Source: Maritimibacter sp. (GTDB lineage Bacteria; Pseudomonadota; Alphaproteobacteria; Rhodobacterales; Rhodobacteraceae). Taken from it: a stretch of DNA of 64,000 bases. A program made the translations under genes and the position numbers. Positions 23,681 through 33,165 of this stretch are shown piece by piece. The stretch lies in assembly GCA_017792445.1 (NCBI GenBank), contig CP051232.1:1550001-1614000 (forward strand). Direction: 5' to 3'. The notes beneath the pieces were generated by a model. The model saw only the letters and a list, made by a program, of their open reading frames with translations. It was not told where the DNA came from and did no database searches. Positions within the stretch are counted from its first letter, which is position 1, and each line of letters starts with the position of its first letter.

Positions 23681-25983
23681 GGGTCTAGCCGCCCCGACAT
23701 CGTCAGCCGGATCGCATTCGCAAGCCCCTTCAACGAGACCGGCTTGCGCAGGCGGATGCCGGGAACCTCGCGAGCGGCCCGGTTCAGCAATGCCGCGTTC
23801 CCCGACATGAAAATCACCCGCAGCTCCGGATGGCGCGCCACCGCCTCGACGGCCAGCTGGTCGCCATAGATGCCGCCGGGAAGCGCGATGTCGGTCAGCA
23901 GGATGTCCGGCGCGCCGCGGTCTTCCAACATTTTCAGCGCCTGCGATGCGTCCTGCGCCACCCAGGGCACGACCCCCAGAAGCTCCAGCGTGCCCACCAT
24001 CGCTTCGGCAAATGATTGGTCGTCCTCAACCAGAAGCACCCGGATACCGGTCAGCCCCGCCAGTGTGTCCGCGTCCTTGTCCTGCTCTGACGGCTGGGTT
24101 TCGCCAGACCGGGGCAGCACCATCTTGATCTCGGTCCCCTCGCCGGGCGCGGACCGGATATCAAGCCGTCCGCCGACCCGGCGCGCGAGGTTGTCGACCA
24201 TGGACAATCCCAGCCCAGAGCCGCCCTTCGCCCGCCGGGTGGTGTAGAACGGCTCTCGCGCCTTGCGCTGGATATCTTGCGACATGCCCACCCCTGTGTC
24301 GCGAACGATGATCGCGACCTCGTCCGCGCCCGCCGACACCTCGATCTCGATGCGGCCCGGCGCACCGCCTTCTTCGACCGCGTTTCTTGCGTTCAGGATC
24401 AGGTTCAGCACGGCGCTTTCCAGATCGCCGCCGGACACCGCGACCGGGCACGGCGGAACGTCATCCAGCTTCGCGACAAGTTCCACCCGATCCGCCATCG
24501 ACCCGCTCGCAAGCAAGACGGCACTTCGGACAATTTCCGCCGCATCGACCGCCGTCTCGGAATAGCTGGGCTCTCGCGACAGATGCAGCAGCCGCTCTGT
24601 CAGGTCTGCGCCCCGACTGCAGGCCTTGCGAACCGCTTCCAACTGGCGGCGCATGCCGTCGACGTTGTCGCCAAGAAGCGCCGTGTCGCTGGACAGACGG
24701 ATGACCCCAAGGATGTTGGCAAGCTCATGCGAGATGCCGCCCGACAGTTGCCCGATCGCGTCCAGCCTCTCGGTCCGGCCCAGAGTTTCTCGCAGCATCC
24801 AACTTTGCGTCTCGTCGCTGACGGCAATCAACGTGACGCCATCCGCAGGCAATCTCGTCGCCGAGAACCGAAGCGCGTGCTCGGACCCGCCCGGCCCGAA
24901 CCAGCCCGCGAAAAGCTCTGGCCCGCCTCGGGCGTCCAGCGCCTGACGCACCGGATGCAGATCGCCCTCCAGCGCGCTGCGGTCATCCAGCGTGTGAAAC
25001 GGCGCAGAGCGAAGCCAGTCCTCCGCCACCACCCCCTTGCCCGCCATCTTCCGTGCCGCGTCATTCGTCATCAGGACCGTCCCTTTGTCGTCGACGACGA
25101 AAACGCTTGCCGCGAGACCGTCGAAGATGCGGGTCAGACGCGCCTGCTCGTCCGCACTTCGTTGCTGTGCCTCGGCATTGAAGCGCGCGGTCCGGACCAC
25201 CACCGCGACCGACAGCGCGGCCAGCAGGACAGCAAGCGTACTCAGCCGTACATTCGGATTGATGATCCCAACCTCGGTCGACAGCAGCGCGAGGTAGCAA
25301 AGAAGGATCGGCGCAGCGACAGCCAAGGGAAGCGCGGCGCGCGCCGCCTCGGACGGCGCGCCGTCAGAGGTCAGGGCAGAGACCCAACTCCCTGACGCGT
25401 TGAACAGCAGGACGGCCGTGAACAGAAGCAGCAGCGAGAAAGCCGTGGGAATTGCAAGGCCAAGGAAAACGGCGATGCCCCTGACAGCCGCCGGGTCGAA
25501 CAGGTAGCCGACAAGCGCGATCGTGCACATGACGACCCCGGCGCTGGCAGGGATCGTCGCGTGTCTGCGCCACGCCGCATTGGACGCCGTGGCGCAAAGA
25601 CCGGAGGCCGCGACAAGGGGAAGACCGATCAGCGTGGCAAACGCCATGCGGTCCGCCACATCCGGCAACCGGGCGTGCTCTTCGAAATGAAGCGCCAGTT
25701 TCACCAAGGCGAAGCCTGCGACAGCGATCTGAAGCATCCGCGCGGTGCGGGCCGCAGGCTCTGTCGGTCGCAACACAAGAAGCTGCGCGACGGCCAGAAG
25801 CAGCAAAGAGACCGCAGTGCCCGGAACCATCGCCGGGAACGTCGGGTGCAGGCGCACCACGATCGAGTTCCCCATGCCCCAGCCCACCACCAGCACCACC
25901 AGCGTGATGACGATGACCGCTGACGCGCAGATCGCCGCAAGACGGCGGGTGTCGGCGCGGGCGGCGGGCAGCGCGGCGTCCAT
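23674..25983 (-). CDS. Membrane-bound hybrid histidine kinase
   Basis: A 769-residue protein. About six to eight transmembrane helices cover residues 15-265, like a MASE-type sensor. A PAS domain (about 285-395) follows, then HisKA with ISHELANILGVI (His near 420), a HATPase domain with NLILNARNAVE, DTGVGMS and GGSGLGLSMV, and a C-terminal receiver (about 645-765) with phospho-Asp in ILLTDIALPGG. No separate output domain is fused, so the receiver probably feeds a phosphorelay or autoinhibits. Signal unknown. Neighbours are a GGDEF-EAL protein and a stand-alone receiver. Confidence 0.92.
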   Translation of the reverse strand: MDAALPAARADTRRLAAICASAVIVITLVVLVVGWGMGNSIVVRLHPTFPAMVPGTAVSLLLLAVAQLLVLRPTEPAARTARMLQIAVAGFALVKLALHFEEHARLPDVADRMAFATLIGLPLVAASGLCATASNAAWRRHATIPASAGVVMCTIALVGYLFDPAAVRGIAVFLGLAIPTAFSLLLLFTAVLLFNASGSWVSALTSDGAPSEAARAALPLAVAAPILLCYLALLSTEVGIINPNVRLSTLAVLLAALSVAVVVRTARFNAEAQQRSADEQARLTRIFDGLAASVFVVDDKGTVLMTNDAARKMAGKGVVAEDWLRSAPFHTLDDRSALEGDLHPVRQALDARGGPELFAGWFGPGGSEHALRFSATRLPADGVTLIAVSDETQSWMLRETLGRTERLDAIGQLSGGISHELANILGVIRLSSDTALLGDNVDGMRRQLEAVRKACSRGADLTERLLHLSREPSYSETAVDAAEIVRSAVLLASGSMADRVELVAKLDDVPPCPVAVSGGDLESAVLNLILNARNAVEEGGAPGRIEIEVSAGADEVAIIVRDTGVGMSQDIQRKAREPFYTTRRAKGGSGLGLSMVDNLARRVGGRLDIRSAPGEGTEIKMVLPRSGETQPSEQDKDADTLAGLTGIRVLLVEDDQSFAEAMVGTLELLGVVPWVAQDASQALKMLEDRGAPDILLTDIALPGGIYGDQLAVEAVARHPELRVIFMSGNAALLNRAAREVPGIRLRKPVSLKGLANAIRLTMSGRLDPH

Positions 25984-26042
25984 CTAGACCCGCCTGTTGC
26001 CGCGCGGGGCCTGTTCTGCCGCGTATCGAGACCGCGCCCGGC

Positions 26043-26405
26043 TCATCCCGTCAGCCGCCGGACCAGCGCATCGAGCTCTTGCAAAGTGGCTGTCTTGTGC
26101 ACCTTCGCCTGTGCCTGTCGCATGCCTTCGCGGAACAGCGGCGAACTGATCAATTCGGGTCGGCCAGTGATCACGACCACCGGAACGCTGCTGTCGTGTT
26201 GCCTGACGCTATGCACCAAGGATATTGCGCCGCCGCCCGGCATTACGACGTCGAGAAAGATTATGTCAAAGGTGTATTCTTCCAAAAAACGGCTCACATC
26301 TTCGCCATTCGGTGAACAATTAACAATATGACCGAGCGACTCCATCCCCTCACTAAATGCCGTTAAGTAATCGCGATCATCATCGGCGATAAGAATCTTC
26401 GCCAA
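26043..26405 (-). CDS. Single-domain response regulator (CheY-like)
   Basis: A 120-residue receiver domain with acidic pair ADDD, phospho-Asp in IIFLDVVMPGGG, Thr in VVITGRPE and Lys in KVHKTAT, and no output domain. The TTG at 26405 is preferred because AGGGAGG lies about 5 bases upstream and the product then begins MAKILIADDD, as CheY-like proteins do. GTG at 26420 is an alternative. It is divergent from the CheB-CheR fusion and lies directly downstream of the hybrid kinase on the same strand, so it could take phosphate from that kinase. Confidence 0.85.
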   Translation of the reverse strand: MAKILIADDDRDYLTAFSEGMESLGHIVNCSPNGEDVSRFLEEYTFDIIFLDVVMPGGGAISLVHSVRQHDSSVPVVVITGRPELISSPLFREGMRQAQAKVHKTATLQELDALVRRLTG

Positions 26406-26483
26406 CAGAGCCTCCCTCACATTGAAAAGCCATAAACTTATGGTACCAATAATACGCACCCGGTCGCAACGGAGTTTGCATAC

Positions 26484-29051
26484 TTGGAGGAAGAAGTTCC
26501 TCTGACGTCTCATTCAGAGACATTGCCCCTCGTATCAATAGGGGCATCCGCAGGCGGGCTGGAACCACTTGAACGTTTCTTCGAGAATGCGCCTGTTGCG
26601 GCGGGCTGGTGTTATGTCGTGGTGCAGCACCTGTCGCCGGATTACCGGTCGATGATGGACGAGCTTCTGGGCCGCAAGTCGCGACTTCGCATCCGGCATA
26701 TCGAGGATGGCGCAGCGCTAGAGCCGGACACGATCTTCCTGAACCGGCCCAACACGATCGCGGAATTGGATGGCGAAGTCTTCCGGACGCGCGATTATCA
26801 GTCCGGGGACGCGCTGCCGCACACGCCCATCGACGCCTTTCTGAACTCGGTCAGCAGTCGCGACCCGAAGAGGACCGTGGCGATTATCCTGTCGGGGTCC
26901 GGCAGCGACGGTGCGCGCGGTGCCGATACGTTGCACCGGAATGGCGGCGTCGTGCTTGTTCAGTCGCCGGCCGAGGCCGCCTTTGCGTCGATGCCCCGGT
27001 CCGTCCTGGCGACGGGCGCGGTGGACCGCGTGATGGTCGCTTCGGACATGCCAAGCGCCATCCGGGACGTGTTCGCCACCGGAAAGCTTGGCGCCGCCGG
27101 CGATGCCAGCGGCAACGACACCGCGTCCGCCCAAATCCTGCGGTTGCTGGAAGATCAGCATCACGTGGATTTTTCAGCCTACAAACCGGTGAACGTCCAG
27201 CGCCGGATCGAGCGGCGGCAACAGCTTCGCGGGGTGCCAAGCACAGAGGAATATCTTGCCCTTCTGACGGACAGCCCAGCCGCATTGGACGAGTTGTACC
27301 AAGACCTTCTGATCGGCGTGACACAGTTCTATCGCGACCCGGATGCCATCCGCCTTCTGCGCGAGACCGCGATTGCCACGCTTGTGCGCAAGGGCGACGA
27401 GACGACGCCGCTGCGGATCTGGGTGCCCGGCTGCGCGAGCGGGGAAGAGGCCTATACCATCGGGATCGAGATGACCGAGGCGCTGCGCGAAACGGGTCAG
27501 ACCCGCCGCTTCAGGATCATCGCCACCGACGTACACCGCCGCTCGGTCGATATCGCATCGGCCGGCGTCTACAGCGACGAAGCGCTGGCGAAGATCCCCG
27601 AACCGCTGAGATCGAGGTATTTCCTGAAACACCGCGGTCAGCGCATCGTCGACCCGGCCCTCCGCCAGAAGATCATATTCTCTGTCCACGACGTTCTGTC
27701 GGACCCGCCGTTCATGCATCTGGATCTGGTGTCGTGCCGAAACATGCTGATCTACCTGAACGACGAACCGCAGGCCCGCGTCATCTCGATGTTCCTGTTC
27801 GGGCTGCGGAGGGACGGATACCTGTTCCTTGGTCCTTCGGAATCGCTGGGAAAATATGCAGGCGAGTTCGAGGTCGAAGATGCCCGCTGGCGGCTGTTTC
27901 GCAAGGCGTCGGCCCGGACAATCATCGACCGTTCCATGCTGACGACCCCGATCCGTGGCGCGGCGCAGGCAAGCACGGTGCCCTCTGCCGACGCCGGCCC
28001 CCCGCGCGTGCCAATGCTGCGCGAAGTCACGGAACTGCGCGATCGCGACCTGCTGATCCGGGGCTACGACGCGCTGTTGAAGCGGTACGCGCCGTCCTCG
28101 ATCCTGATCGGCAGCGACGGTCGCGTCCTAGGCTGGTTCGGCGCGGCGTCTTCGGTCATCGACACGATGAACAACCTTGCCGACTGGACGGTCGAGGACA
28201 TCGTACACCCCGACCTGCATTTCCCGATCAATGTCGCCATGGAACGGCAGCGGCAGGGTCAGCTAGAGGCCTATGTCCGAAAGGTGTCTCTGGACCGTGG
28301 ACACGACCGGACACAGGACTGCACCGTTCGCATCGAGTCCCTTGGCCGGTCCGCTGGCGGCACCTTGATGCTTGTGACGCTTGACCTGCACCCCGATGAC
28401 GCGCCGCGTCCCACCGCAACAGCAGTCGAAATCGCCAAGGACGGGGGCGAGGACAGGTCGCTTCTGACCGTCCGGATACAGGAACTGGAGCGCGATCTGC
28501 GGCTGACGGAAGAGACGCTTCAACACGTGACAGAGCGGCTGGAAAGCAGCGGAGAAGAGTTGCAGGCCTCGAACGAGGAGTTGCAGGCATCCAACGAAGA
28601 GCTGCAGGCCTCGAATGAAGAATTGCAAAGCGCGAACGAGGAACTGCACGCGGTGAACGAGGAACTCGTCTCGGTCAGCGCAGAGCACGAACGCAAGATC
28701 ACGCTGCTGTCCGACCTGAACGAAAGCACGGAACTGGTTCTGCGGATTCTTGGGGTCGGCGTGATCTTTCTTGGGCCCGACGGCAGGATCGAACGCTATA
28801 GCGCGCTGATCGCCGAACGGTTCCAACTGGAAACCCACGACATCGCGCGCAGGCTTTCGGTCATCGGACCGCGCGTGTCATTCGCGGATCTCAGCGCCGT
28901 TGCCGAACAGGTGACCGAGACCGGCGACCAGCAGATGCTGTCGGGCGACTTCGAAGGGCGCGAGTTGTTCATTACCGTGCGCGGCGTCCCCGCGGCCCGC
29001 CGCAAGGATACCGGCACGGTGCTGATCTTTCGCGGTCCCGCGATGGGCTAG
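26484..29051 (+). CDS. CheB-CheR fusion with coiled coil and C-terminal PAS-like domain
   Basis: A protein of about 855 residues. The CheB methylesterase domain (about 15-195) keeps Ser (IGASAGG), His (VQHLSPDY) and Asp ([10 protein letters not shown]). A CheR methyltransferase domain (about 205-475) contains [17 protein letters not shown] for S-adenosylmethionine and [10 protein letters not shown] linker, a coiled coil of EELQASN repeats (about 691-732) and a terminal PAS-like domain follow. There is no kinase domain. The TTG at 26484 is the first start in frame; TTG at 26523 is also possible, and no ATG is available. No MCP or cheA lies nearby, so the substrate is unclear. The gene overlaps the convergent ornithine cyclodeaminase gene by 4 bases. 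Confidence 0.88.
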   Translation: MEEEVPLTSHSETLPLVSIGASAGGLEPLERFFENAPVAAGWCYVVVQHLSPDYRSMMDELLGRKSRLRIRHIEDGAALEPDTIFLNRPNTIAELDGEVFRTRDYQSGDALPHTPIDAFLNSVSSRDPKRTVAIILSGSGSDGARGADTLHRNGGVVLVQSPAEAAFASMPRSVLATGAVDRVMVASDMPSAIRDVFATGKLGAAGDASGNDTASAQILRLLEDQHHVDFSAYKPVNVQRRIERRQQLRGVPSTEEYLALLTDSPAALDELYQDLLIGVTQFYRDPDAIRLLRETAIATLVRKGDETTPLRIWVPGCASGEEAYTIGIEMTEALRETGQTRRFRIIATDVHRRSVDIASAGVYSDEALAKIPEPLRSRYFLKHRGQRIVDPALRQKIIFSVHDVLSDPPFMHLDLVSCRNMLIYLNDEPQARVISMFLFGLRRDGYLFLGPSESLGKYAGEFEVEDARWRLFRKASARTIIDRSMLTTPIRGAAQASTVPSADAGPPRVPMLREVTELRDRDLLIRGYDALLKRYAPSSILIGSDGRVLGWFGAASSVIDTMNNLADWTVEDIVHPDLHFPINVAMERQRQGQLEAYVRKVSLDRGHDRTQDCTVRIESLGRSAGGTLMLVTLDLHPDDAPRPTATAVEIAKDGGEDRSLLTVRIQELERDLRLTEETLQHVTERLESSGEELQASNEELQASNEELQASNEELQSANEELHAVNEELVSVSAEHERKITLLSDLNESTELVLRILGVGVIFLGPDGRIERYSALIAERFQLETHDIARRLSVIGPRVSFADLSAVAEQVTETGDQQMLSGDFEGRELFITVRGVPAARRKDTGTVLIFRGPAMG
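28554..28679 (+). repeat. 21-bp in-frame tandem repeat encoding EELxxxN heptads
   Basis: Six consecutive 21-bp units encode EELQASN three times, then [14 protein letters not shown] and EELVSVS. The units form a heptad coiled coil between the CheR and PAS parts. Such repeats are typical of CheB/CheR/PAS hybrids and may be length-variable. Confidence 0.9.
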
Positions 29052-30100
29052 GTGCCGGACGCGCGGCGCAGCATGCCGAACAGGTCGCGCGGGTCGTCGG
29101 GGTCGGCCAGCAGGTCAAGCCGGTCGAAATAGGGCGTGTCCTCGATCGCGTCGCGGACATAGCGAAGCGCCGAGAAATCCTCGATCGCGAAACCCACAGA
29201 GTCGAACAGCGTAATCTGCGACTGGTCGCGACGTCCGGGGCGCTGGCCCGCGATGACCTCCCACAACTCGTTGACCGGGTGATCCTCGTCCAACTGCTGA
29301 CATTCGCCCTCGATCCGGGTCTGCGGCGGATACTCGACGAAGATGTCGGACCGCAGAAGGATGTCGCGGTGCAATTCGGTCTTGCCGGGGCAATCGCCGC
29401 CGATTGCGTTCACATGCACCCCGGCGCCGACCATGTTGTCGGTCAGGATCGTCGCGAACTGCTTGTCTGCGGTGCAGGTGGTTATGACCTGCGCCCCTTC
29501 GACCGCCTCTTCCGGGGTCGTGCAGGTGACCACCTCGAACCCCTCGGCGATCAGGTTGCGTTCCGCCTTTTGGGTCGCGGCGTGGTCCACGTCGTACAGC
29601 CGCAGCTTGCTGATCCCGCAAATGGCCCGGAACGCCATCGCCTGAAACTCGCACTGAGCACCGTTTCCGATCATCGCCATCACCTCTGATTCGGCCGGAG
29701 CGAGGTAATTCGCCGCCAGGGCCGAGGTCGCGGCGGTGCGAAGTGCCGTCAAAACGGTCATCTCTGTCAGCAGCAGCGGATAGCCCGTGGCGACCGATGC
29801 AAGCACCCCGAAAGCGGTTACGGTTTGGTATCCCTCGCGCATGTTCTTGGGGTGACCGTTCACGTATTTGAAGCCGTAGTTCTCGGCGTCGGCGGTCGGC
29901 ATAAGCTCGATCACGCCATCCGTCGAATGGCTGGCGACGCGGGGCGTCTTGTCGAACTCGGGCCACCGTTTGAAGTCCGCCTCGATGTATTTCGCAAGCC
30001 CGGCGATGAACGGCTCGACCCCGGTTTGGTTCACCAGCCGCATCATGTTCTCGACCGAAACAAAGGGCACGTAGGCCAGCGCAGAGGGTTCGGGCACCAT
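29048..30100 (-). CDS. Ornithine cyclodeaminase
   Basis: A 350-residue protein of the OCD/mu-crystallin family: substrate-binding N-terminal part with YGFKYVNGHPKN, LTEMTVLTALRTAATSALAA, a Rossmann NAD-binding core GNGAQCEFQAMAF, and HVNAIGGDCPGKTEL. It converts L-ornithine to L-proline and ammonia. The start lies just after the arginase stop (TGACATG), so the two genes are co-transcribed. Together they take arginine to proline. The divergent Lrp-type regulator is the likely controller. Confidence 0.93.
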   Translation of the reverse strand: MVPEPSALAYVPFVSVENMMRLVNQTGVEPFIAGLAKYIEADFKRWPEFDKTPRVASHSTDGVIELMPTADAENYGFKYVNGHPKNMREGYQTVTAFGVLASVATGYPLLLTEMTVLTALRTAATSALAANYLAPAESEVMAMIGNGAQCEFQAMAFRAICGISKLRLYDVDHAATQKAERNLIAEGFEVVTCTTPEEAVEGAQVITTCTADKQFATILTDNMVGAGVHVNAIGGDCPGKTELHRDILLRSDIFVEYPPQTRIEGECQQLDEDHPVNELWEVIAGQRPGRRDQSQITLFDSVGFAIEDFSALRYVRDAIEDTPYFDRLDLLADPDDPRDLFGMLRRASGT

Positions 30101-30101
30101 G

Positions 30102-31025
30102 TCAGAAACTCCGTGTCATGCGGTCCAGAACGCGGCGGCCGAACAGACTGGCCGTCAGGTCGCACAACAACTTTGCCGTGCGTCCGCGTTCGTCGAGGAA
30201 GGGGTTCAGTTCGACCAGATCAAGCGACTTCACCAGCCCGGAATCCCCCAGCGTCTCCATGATCAGATGCGCCTCGCGGAAGGTCGCGCCGCCCGGCACA
30301 GTGGTGCCGACGGCGGGGGCGATGCCGGGGTCAAGGAAGTCGACATCAAGGCTGACGTGCAGCCGACCGTTCGCGCCGCGCACCTTCTCGAGGAAGCCGC
30401 GCAGGGGGGCCAGCACGCCGGTCTCGTCCAGCGCGCGCATGTCGTGAACGGTGACCCCCTTGGCGGCGATCAGGCGATGTTCAGCCGAATCAACGGACCG
30501 GATTCCCATCATGCAGAGGTTCTCGGGCGGCACCGAGTGGGTCAGTTCCGGGTAGGCGTCAAAGCCCGGCTGGCCGGAAAAATAGGCGACGGGTGTGCCA
30601 TGCAGGTTACCGCTTTCGGTCGTCTCCAGCGTATGCAGATCCGGATGCGCATCCAGCCACAGGACGAACTGCGGCTGCCCCGTTTCGGCGGCGTGACGCG
30701 TCACCCCTGCGACGGTCCCGGCCGAAAGCGAATGGTCGCCACCCATGAACACCGGCAGGTCACTGTCCCGCGCGGCCTCGTAGGCTGCCGTGGTCAGCAC
30801 GTCGATCCATGCCGCCGTTTCCGCCAGATTTCGGACCGCGGAGTTTGCGCAGGCAATCGGGCCGGTCGGATTGATTGCAGCGTCGCCGCGGTCCTCGACC
30901 TTCCATCCGAGGCCGGCAAGCACATCACCAAGCCCAGCCGTGCGCAGGCTTGCGGGGCCCATCAGGCACCCCGGTTGCGCAGCGCCCGTTTGCACCGGCG
31001 CGCCCAGAAGTATCGTTTTCGGCAT
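30102..31025 (-). CDS. Arginase
   Basis: A 307-residue ureohydrolase with all Mn-binding motifs: GGDHSLSAG, LWLDAHPDLHT and SLDVDFLDPG, followed by a substrate loop with GGATFREAH. It hydrolyses arginine to ornithine and urea. The start at 31025 has GGAGGG 6 bases upstream; the longer frame to 31046 is less likely. It is first in an operon with ornithine cyclodeaminase, and divergent from an Lrp-family gene across 118 bp. Confidence 0.93.
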   Translation of the reverse strand: MPKTILLGAPVQTGAAQPGCLMGPASLRTAGLGDVLAGLGWKVEDRGDAAINPTGPIACANSAVRNLAETAAWIDVLTTAAYEAARDSDLPVFMGGDHSLSAGTVAGVTRHAAETGQPQFVLWLDAHPDLHTLETTESGNLHGTPVAYFSGQPGFDAYPELTHSVPPENLCMMGIRSVDSAEHRLIAAKGVTVHDMRALDETGVLAPLRGFLEKVRGANGRLHVSLDVDFLDPGIAPAVGTTVPGGATFREAHLIMETLGDSGLVKSLDLVELNPFLDERGRTAKLLCDLTASLFGRRVLDRMTRSF

Positions 31026-31084
31026 GTCGCACCCTCCGTTCCCCACGAAGTCTGCGGCAATCCGCAGTCGAAATCTCTCTCGAT

Positions 31085-31094
31085 ATTGCGCAAT
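31085..31094. promoter_or_regulatory. Candidate Lrp-type operator between arginase and lrp-like genes
   Basis: A perfect 10-bp palindrome ATTGCGCAAT lies in an AT-rich part of the divergent intergenic region, with related GATATT motifs 14-18 bp to one side. Lrp/AsnC regulators commonly bind such 10-15 bp dyads between themselves and their target. Confidence 0.4.
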
Positions 31095-31143
31095 TCGCTA
31101 GATATTCTACGCATAATGAACAGCCTTTTACACGGAACGACCA

Positions 31144-31575
31144 ATGACCGTGCCTTTGACCGGGACTGACCGCCAAATCATCGCCGCCCTGCGCGACGAC
31201 GCCCGCATGTCGCTGACCGAACTGGCGCTGCGGGTCGGGATTTCGCGCACCACGGCCAAGGCGCGGCTGGATGCTTTGATCGCCAATGGACGCATACGCC
31301 GCTTCACCATCGAGACGGATGCCGACGCCGGGGACGAGATGCGGGCGATTTCCCTGATCGAGCTACAGGGCAGCATGTCGCGGTCGGTGATCCATGCGCT
31401 GCGGCGGGTGCCAGAGGTGACGGATGTCTACGCCACCAACGGAAGCTGGGACCTTGTGGCCGAGTTGCGGTTCGACAGCCTTGCCGCCTTCGACCGCGTG
31501 CTGCGGGAAATCCGCGAGATTCCGGGCGTCAGGAACAGTGAAAGCTGCCTGCTGCTGGCGCATGTCGCGGGCTAG
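31144..31575 (+). CDS. Lrp/AsnC-family transcriptional regulator
   Basis: A 143-residue protein with an N-terminal HTH (LTGTDRQIIAALRDDARMSL, then ELALRVGISRTTAKARLDAL) and a C-terminal RAM/AsnC ligand-binding domain (about 65-140, VTDVYATNGSWDLVAELRFD). It is divergent from the arginase-ornithine cyclodeaminase operon. By analogy with ArgR/Lrp-type PutR and similar regulators, it probably activates that operon in response to arginine or ornithine. Confidence 0.92.
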   Translation: MTVPLTGTDRQIIAALRDDARMSLTELALRVGISRTTAKARLDALIANGRIRRFTIETDADAGDEMRAISLIELQGSMSRSVIHALRRVPEVTDVYATNGSWDLVAELRFDSLAAFDRVLREIREIPGVRNSESCLLLAHVAG

Positions 31576-31719
31576 GCAGAATTTCCGGTTTCGAAATAAT
31601 CATTAGTAATTCTACAAACTAACTTGCATTCTGAAACGCCAAAGGGTTCTTGACGTCAGGCAGCGCGCTCAGGTTACGCTGCGTAAGCCACTTAGCCATT
31701 TTTCCCGGATGCCTCGACC

Positions 31720-32349
31720 ATGGCGCCCAAAGAGCTTCACTCCAGCGAGATACTCGACCGATTGTCGGGTCTGCTGCGGCGTGTTCCGTGGGAGAACGAG
31801 GCGATGACGCTGTCCAAGCTGGACGGGTTCATCGCCGGTCTGGCCGTCGGTCCCGTCGAGATCGCCGCGCGTGACTGGCTGCCCTGGGTCTGGGGCGACG
31901 CCTTCCTGCCTTCCTTCGAAAGCGCCGAGCTTCAGCGCGCCGCGACGCAGGCCGTTGTCGGCCATCACGACCGCGTCGCCGCCGCGCTTGCGGACAACCC
32001 GGGGATGTACGAAGCGGTGCTAAGCCGCGAGCCGGTTCCGGGTGAACCGACCTGGGAACTTTGGACCGGCGGCTTTCTTCTGTCGATGCAGCTGTGCCCC
32101 GCAGAATGGGCCGAGCACCAGACACGCACACCGGTCCGCAGAGCGCTGGACCTTGTCTTGGATCTTGCCGCGCTCGCCTCGGCGTCCGAGCCCGGGTGCA
32201 TATCGGTGATGGACCGGAACGAAACTGTCGCGTCCGAACTATCGGGCATCGTACGGACCCTTGCCGACGAGCGGCCGGCGCAGGCCGAACCGGACCTTTC
32301 CGGAACCGTCGTGCCTTTTGTTCCGCACCCCAAGCATCGCCACTCGTAA
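31720..32349 (+). CDS. UPF0149 (YecA/YgfB) family protein
   Basis: A 209-residue cytoplasmic protein. The segment MTLSKLDGFIAGLAVGPVEI followed by RDWLPWVWGD is the UPF0149 signature, and the rest is helical. No C-terminal SEC-C zinc motif is present; instead it ends FVPHPKHRHS. Family function is poorly defined. The ATG at 31720 gives a length normal for the family. It appears monocistronic. Confidence 0.82.
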   Translation: MAPKELHSSEILDRLSGLLRRVPWENEAMTLSKLDGFIAGLAVGPVEIAARDWLPWVWGDAFLPSFESAELQRAATQAVVGHHDRVAAALADNPGMYEAVLSREPVPGEPTWELWTGGFLLSMQLCPAEWAEHQTRTPVRRALDLVLDLAALASASEPGCISVMDRNETVASELSGIVRTLADERPAQAEPDLSGTVVPFVPHPKHRHS

Positions 32350-32455
32350 GCCAGCACAAAACGAACGGATCGGGCGCCGGATTCAGGGGCCAAAATATAA
32401 TTGTGTGCCAAATGGCAACAATAATGTATTTATAAATGTTATTCAGTGAGTCTTG

Positions 32456-32659
32456 ATGACCAATAGGCTCCTGACAAGCATTCTGCGTCTGTCGTGGGAC
32501 GACGACAGGGACAAAGTGGACGGACGGGACATGAGCGGCATCTTCTGGATTGCGGTCGCCTATATCGTGGGAGGCGCAACGGGGTTCTTTACGGCGGCTC
32601 TGGCCAATGCGGCCAGAGATACCGACAGGCGCGACCGACGAAGCCTTGACCGGGGATGA
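32456..32659 (+). CDS. Possible small single-helix membrane protein
   Basis: A 67-residue frame from ATG 32456 contains one clear transmembrane segment (IFWIAVAYIVGGATGFFTAA) and a basic tail (DRRDRRSLDRG). An internal ATG at 32531 would give a 42-residue product. The helix followed by ALANAAR resembles small DUF3789-like proteins, but the ribosome site is weak. It could be spurious. Confidence 0.38.
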   Translation: MTNRLLTSILRLSWDDDRDKVDGRDMSGIFWIAVAYIVGGATGFFTAALANAARDTDRRDRRSLDRG

Positions 32660-33165
32660 CCGGGTTTTGGCACATTCCTGCCCGACGGGAAGAGAATCGG
32701 CCGCGCGACATCAACCGTGGCGCGATTGTGGCAAGGCGAAGCCACACTTCAGGCAATTGACCTCATTATGAGAACAATCGGGGCGAAGCCTTCAGGTTGT
32801 CTCTGATCCGAACGGATTACCCACGGTGCATTTTCCTATACCTTTGTACAGGACCGCGCGCTGAGCTACACTCTCCTTAAACGTGCATTCCGCCGATCAA
32901 GACATTTAAGCTCTTGATTTGTTGCGCTTTTCTGAAGCTGCACAGCACCCTCCCTCCGTTATCGCGCAAGTTGCGGACACCCCTCTCCCGACCTCGCTTT
33001 TGGCGATTCTGTTTACTCAGCAACGAGCCGGCGTATGTTCCGTCTCGTGGTTAACAAGTGGTGTTGGGTACACATCCGCCGGATCCGGCTGCTGCAACAT
33101 TTGGATCGGACGGACGCTTTTGAATCACTGCTGAAGTTTGCGGTAATCGCCGAGGGGTGACTGTT
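32660..33165 (+). other. Long non-coding leader before the sugar transferase gene
   Basis: About 500 bases with no convincing gene. It contains two related segments, GGCGAAGCC-ACAC-TTCAGG (32735-32753) and GGCGAAGCC-TTCAGG (32782-32796), a GTGGC/GCCAC hairpin (about 32728-32745), and an inverted repeat at 32896-32918. It is lower in GC than its surroundings. Likely a regulated promoter or long 5' leader for the exopolysaccharide gene. Confidence 0.55.
32896..32918. promoter_or_regulatory. Inverted repeat, candidate operator for the sugar transferase
   Basis: ATCAAGA (32896-32902) and TCTTGAT (32912-32918) form a perfect 7-bp inverted repeat with a 9-base AT-rich spacer, about 250 bp upstream of the sugar transferase start. 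The size fits a dimeric regulator such as a LuxR, MarR or TetR type; I cannot say which. Confidence 0.45.

Noticed and set aside
32919-33134. 71-codon plus-strand frame before the sugar transferase
   Set aside because: Cys/Ser/Thr-rich composition, no ribosome site, overlaps the inverted-repeat region; not coding-like.
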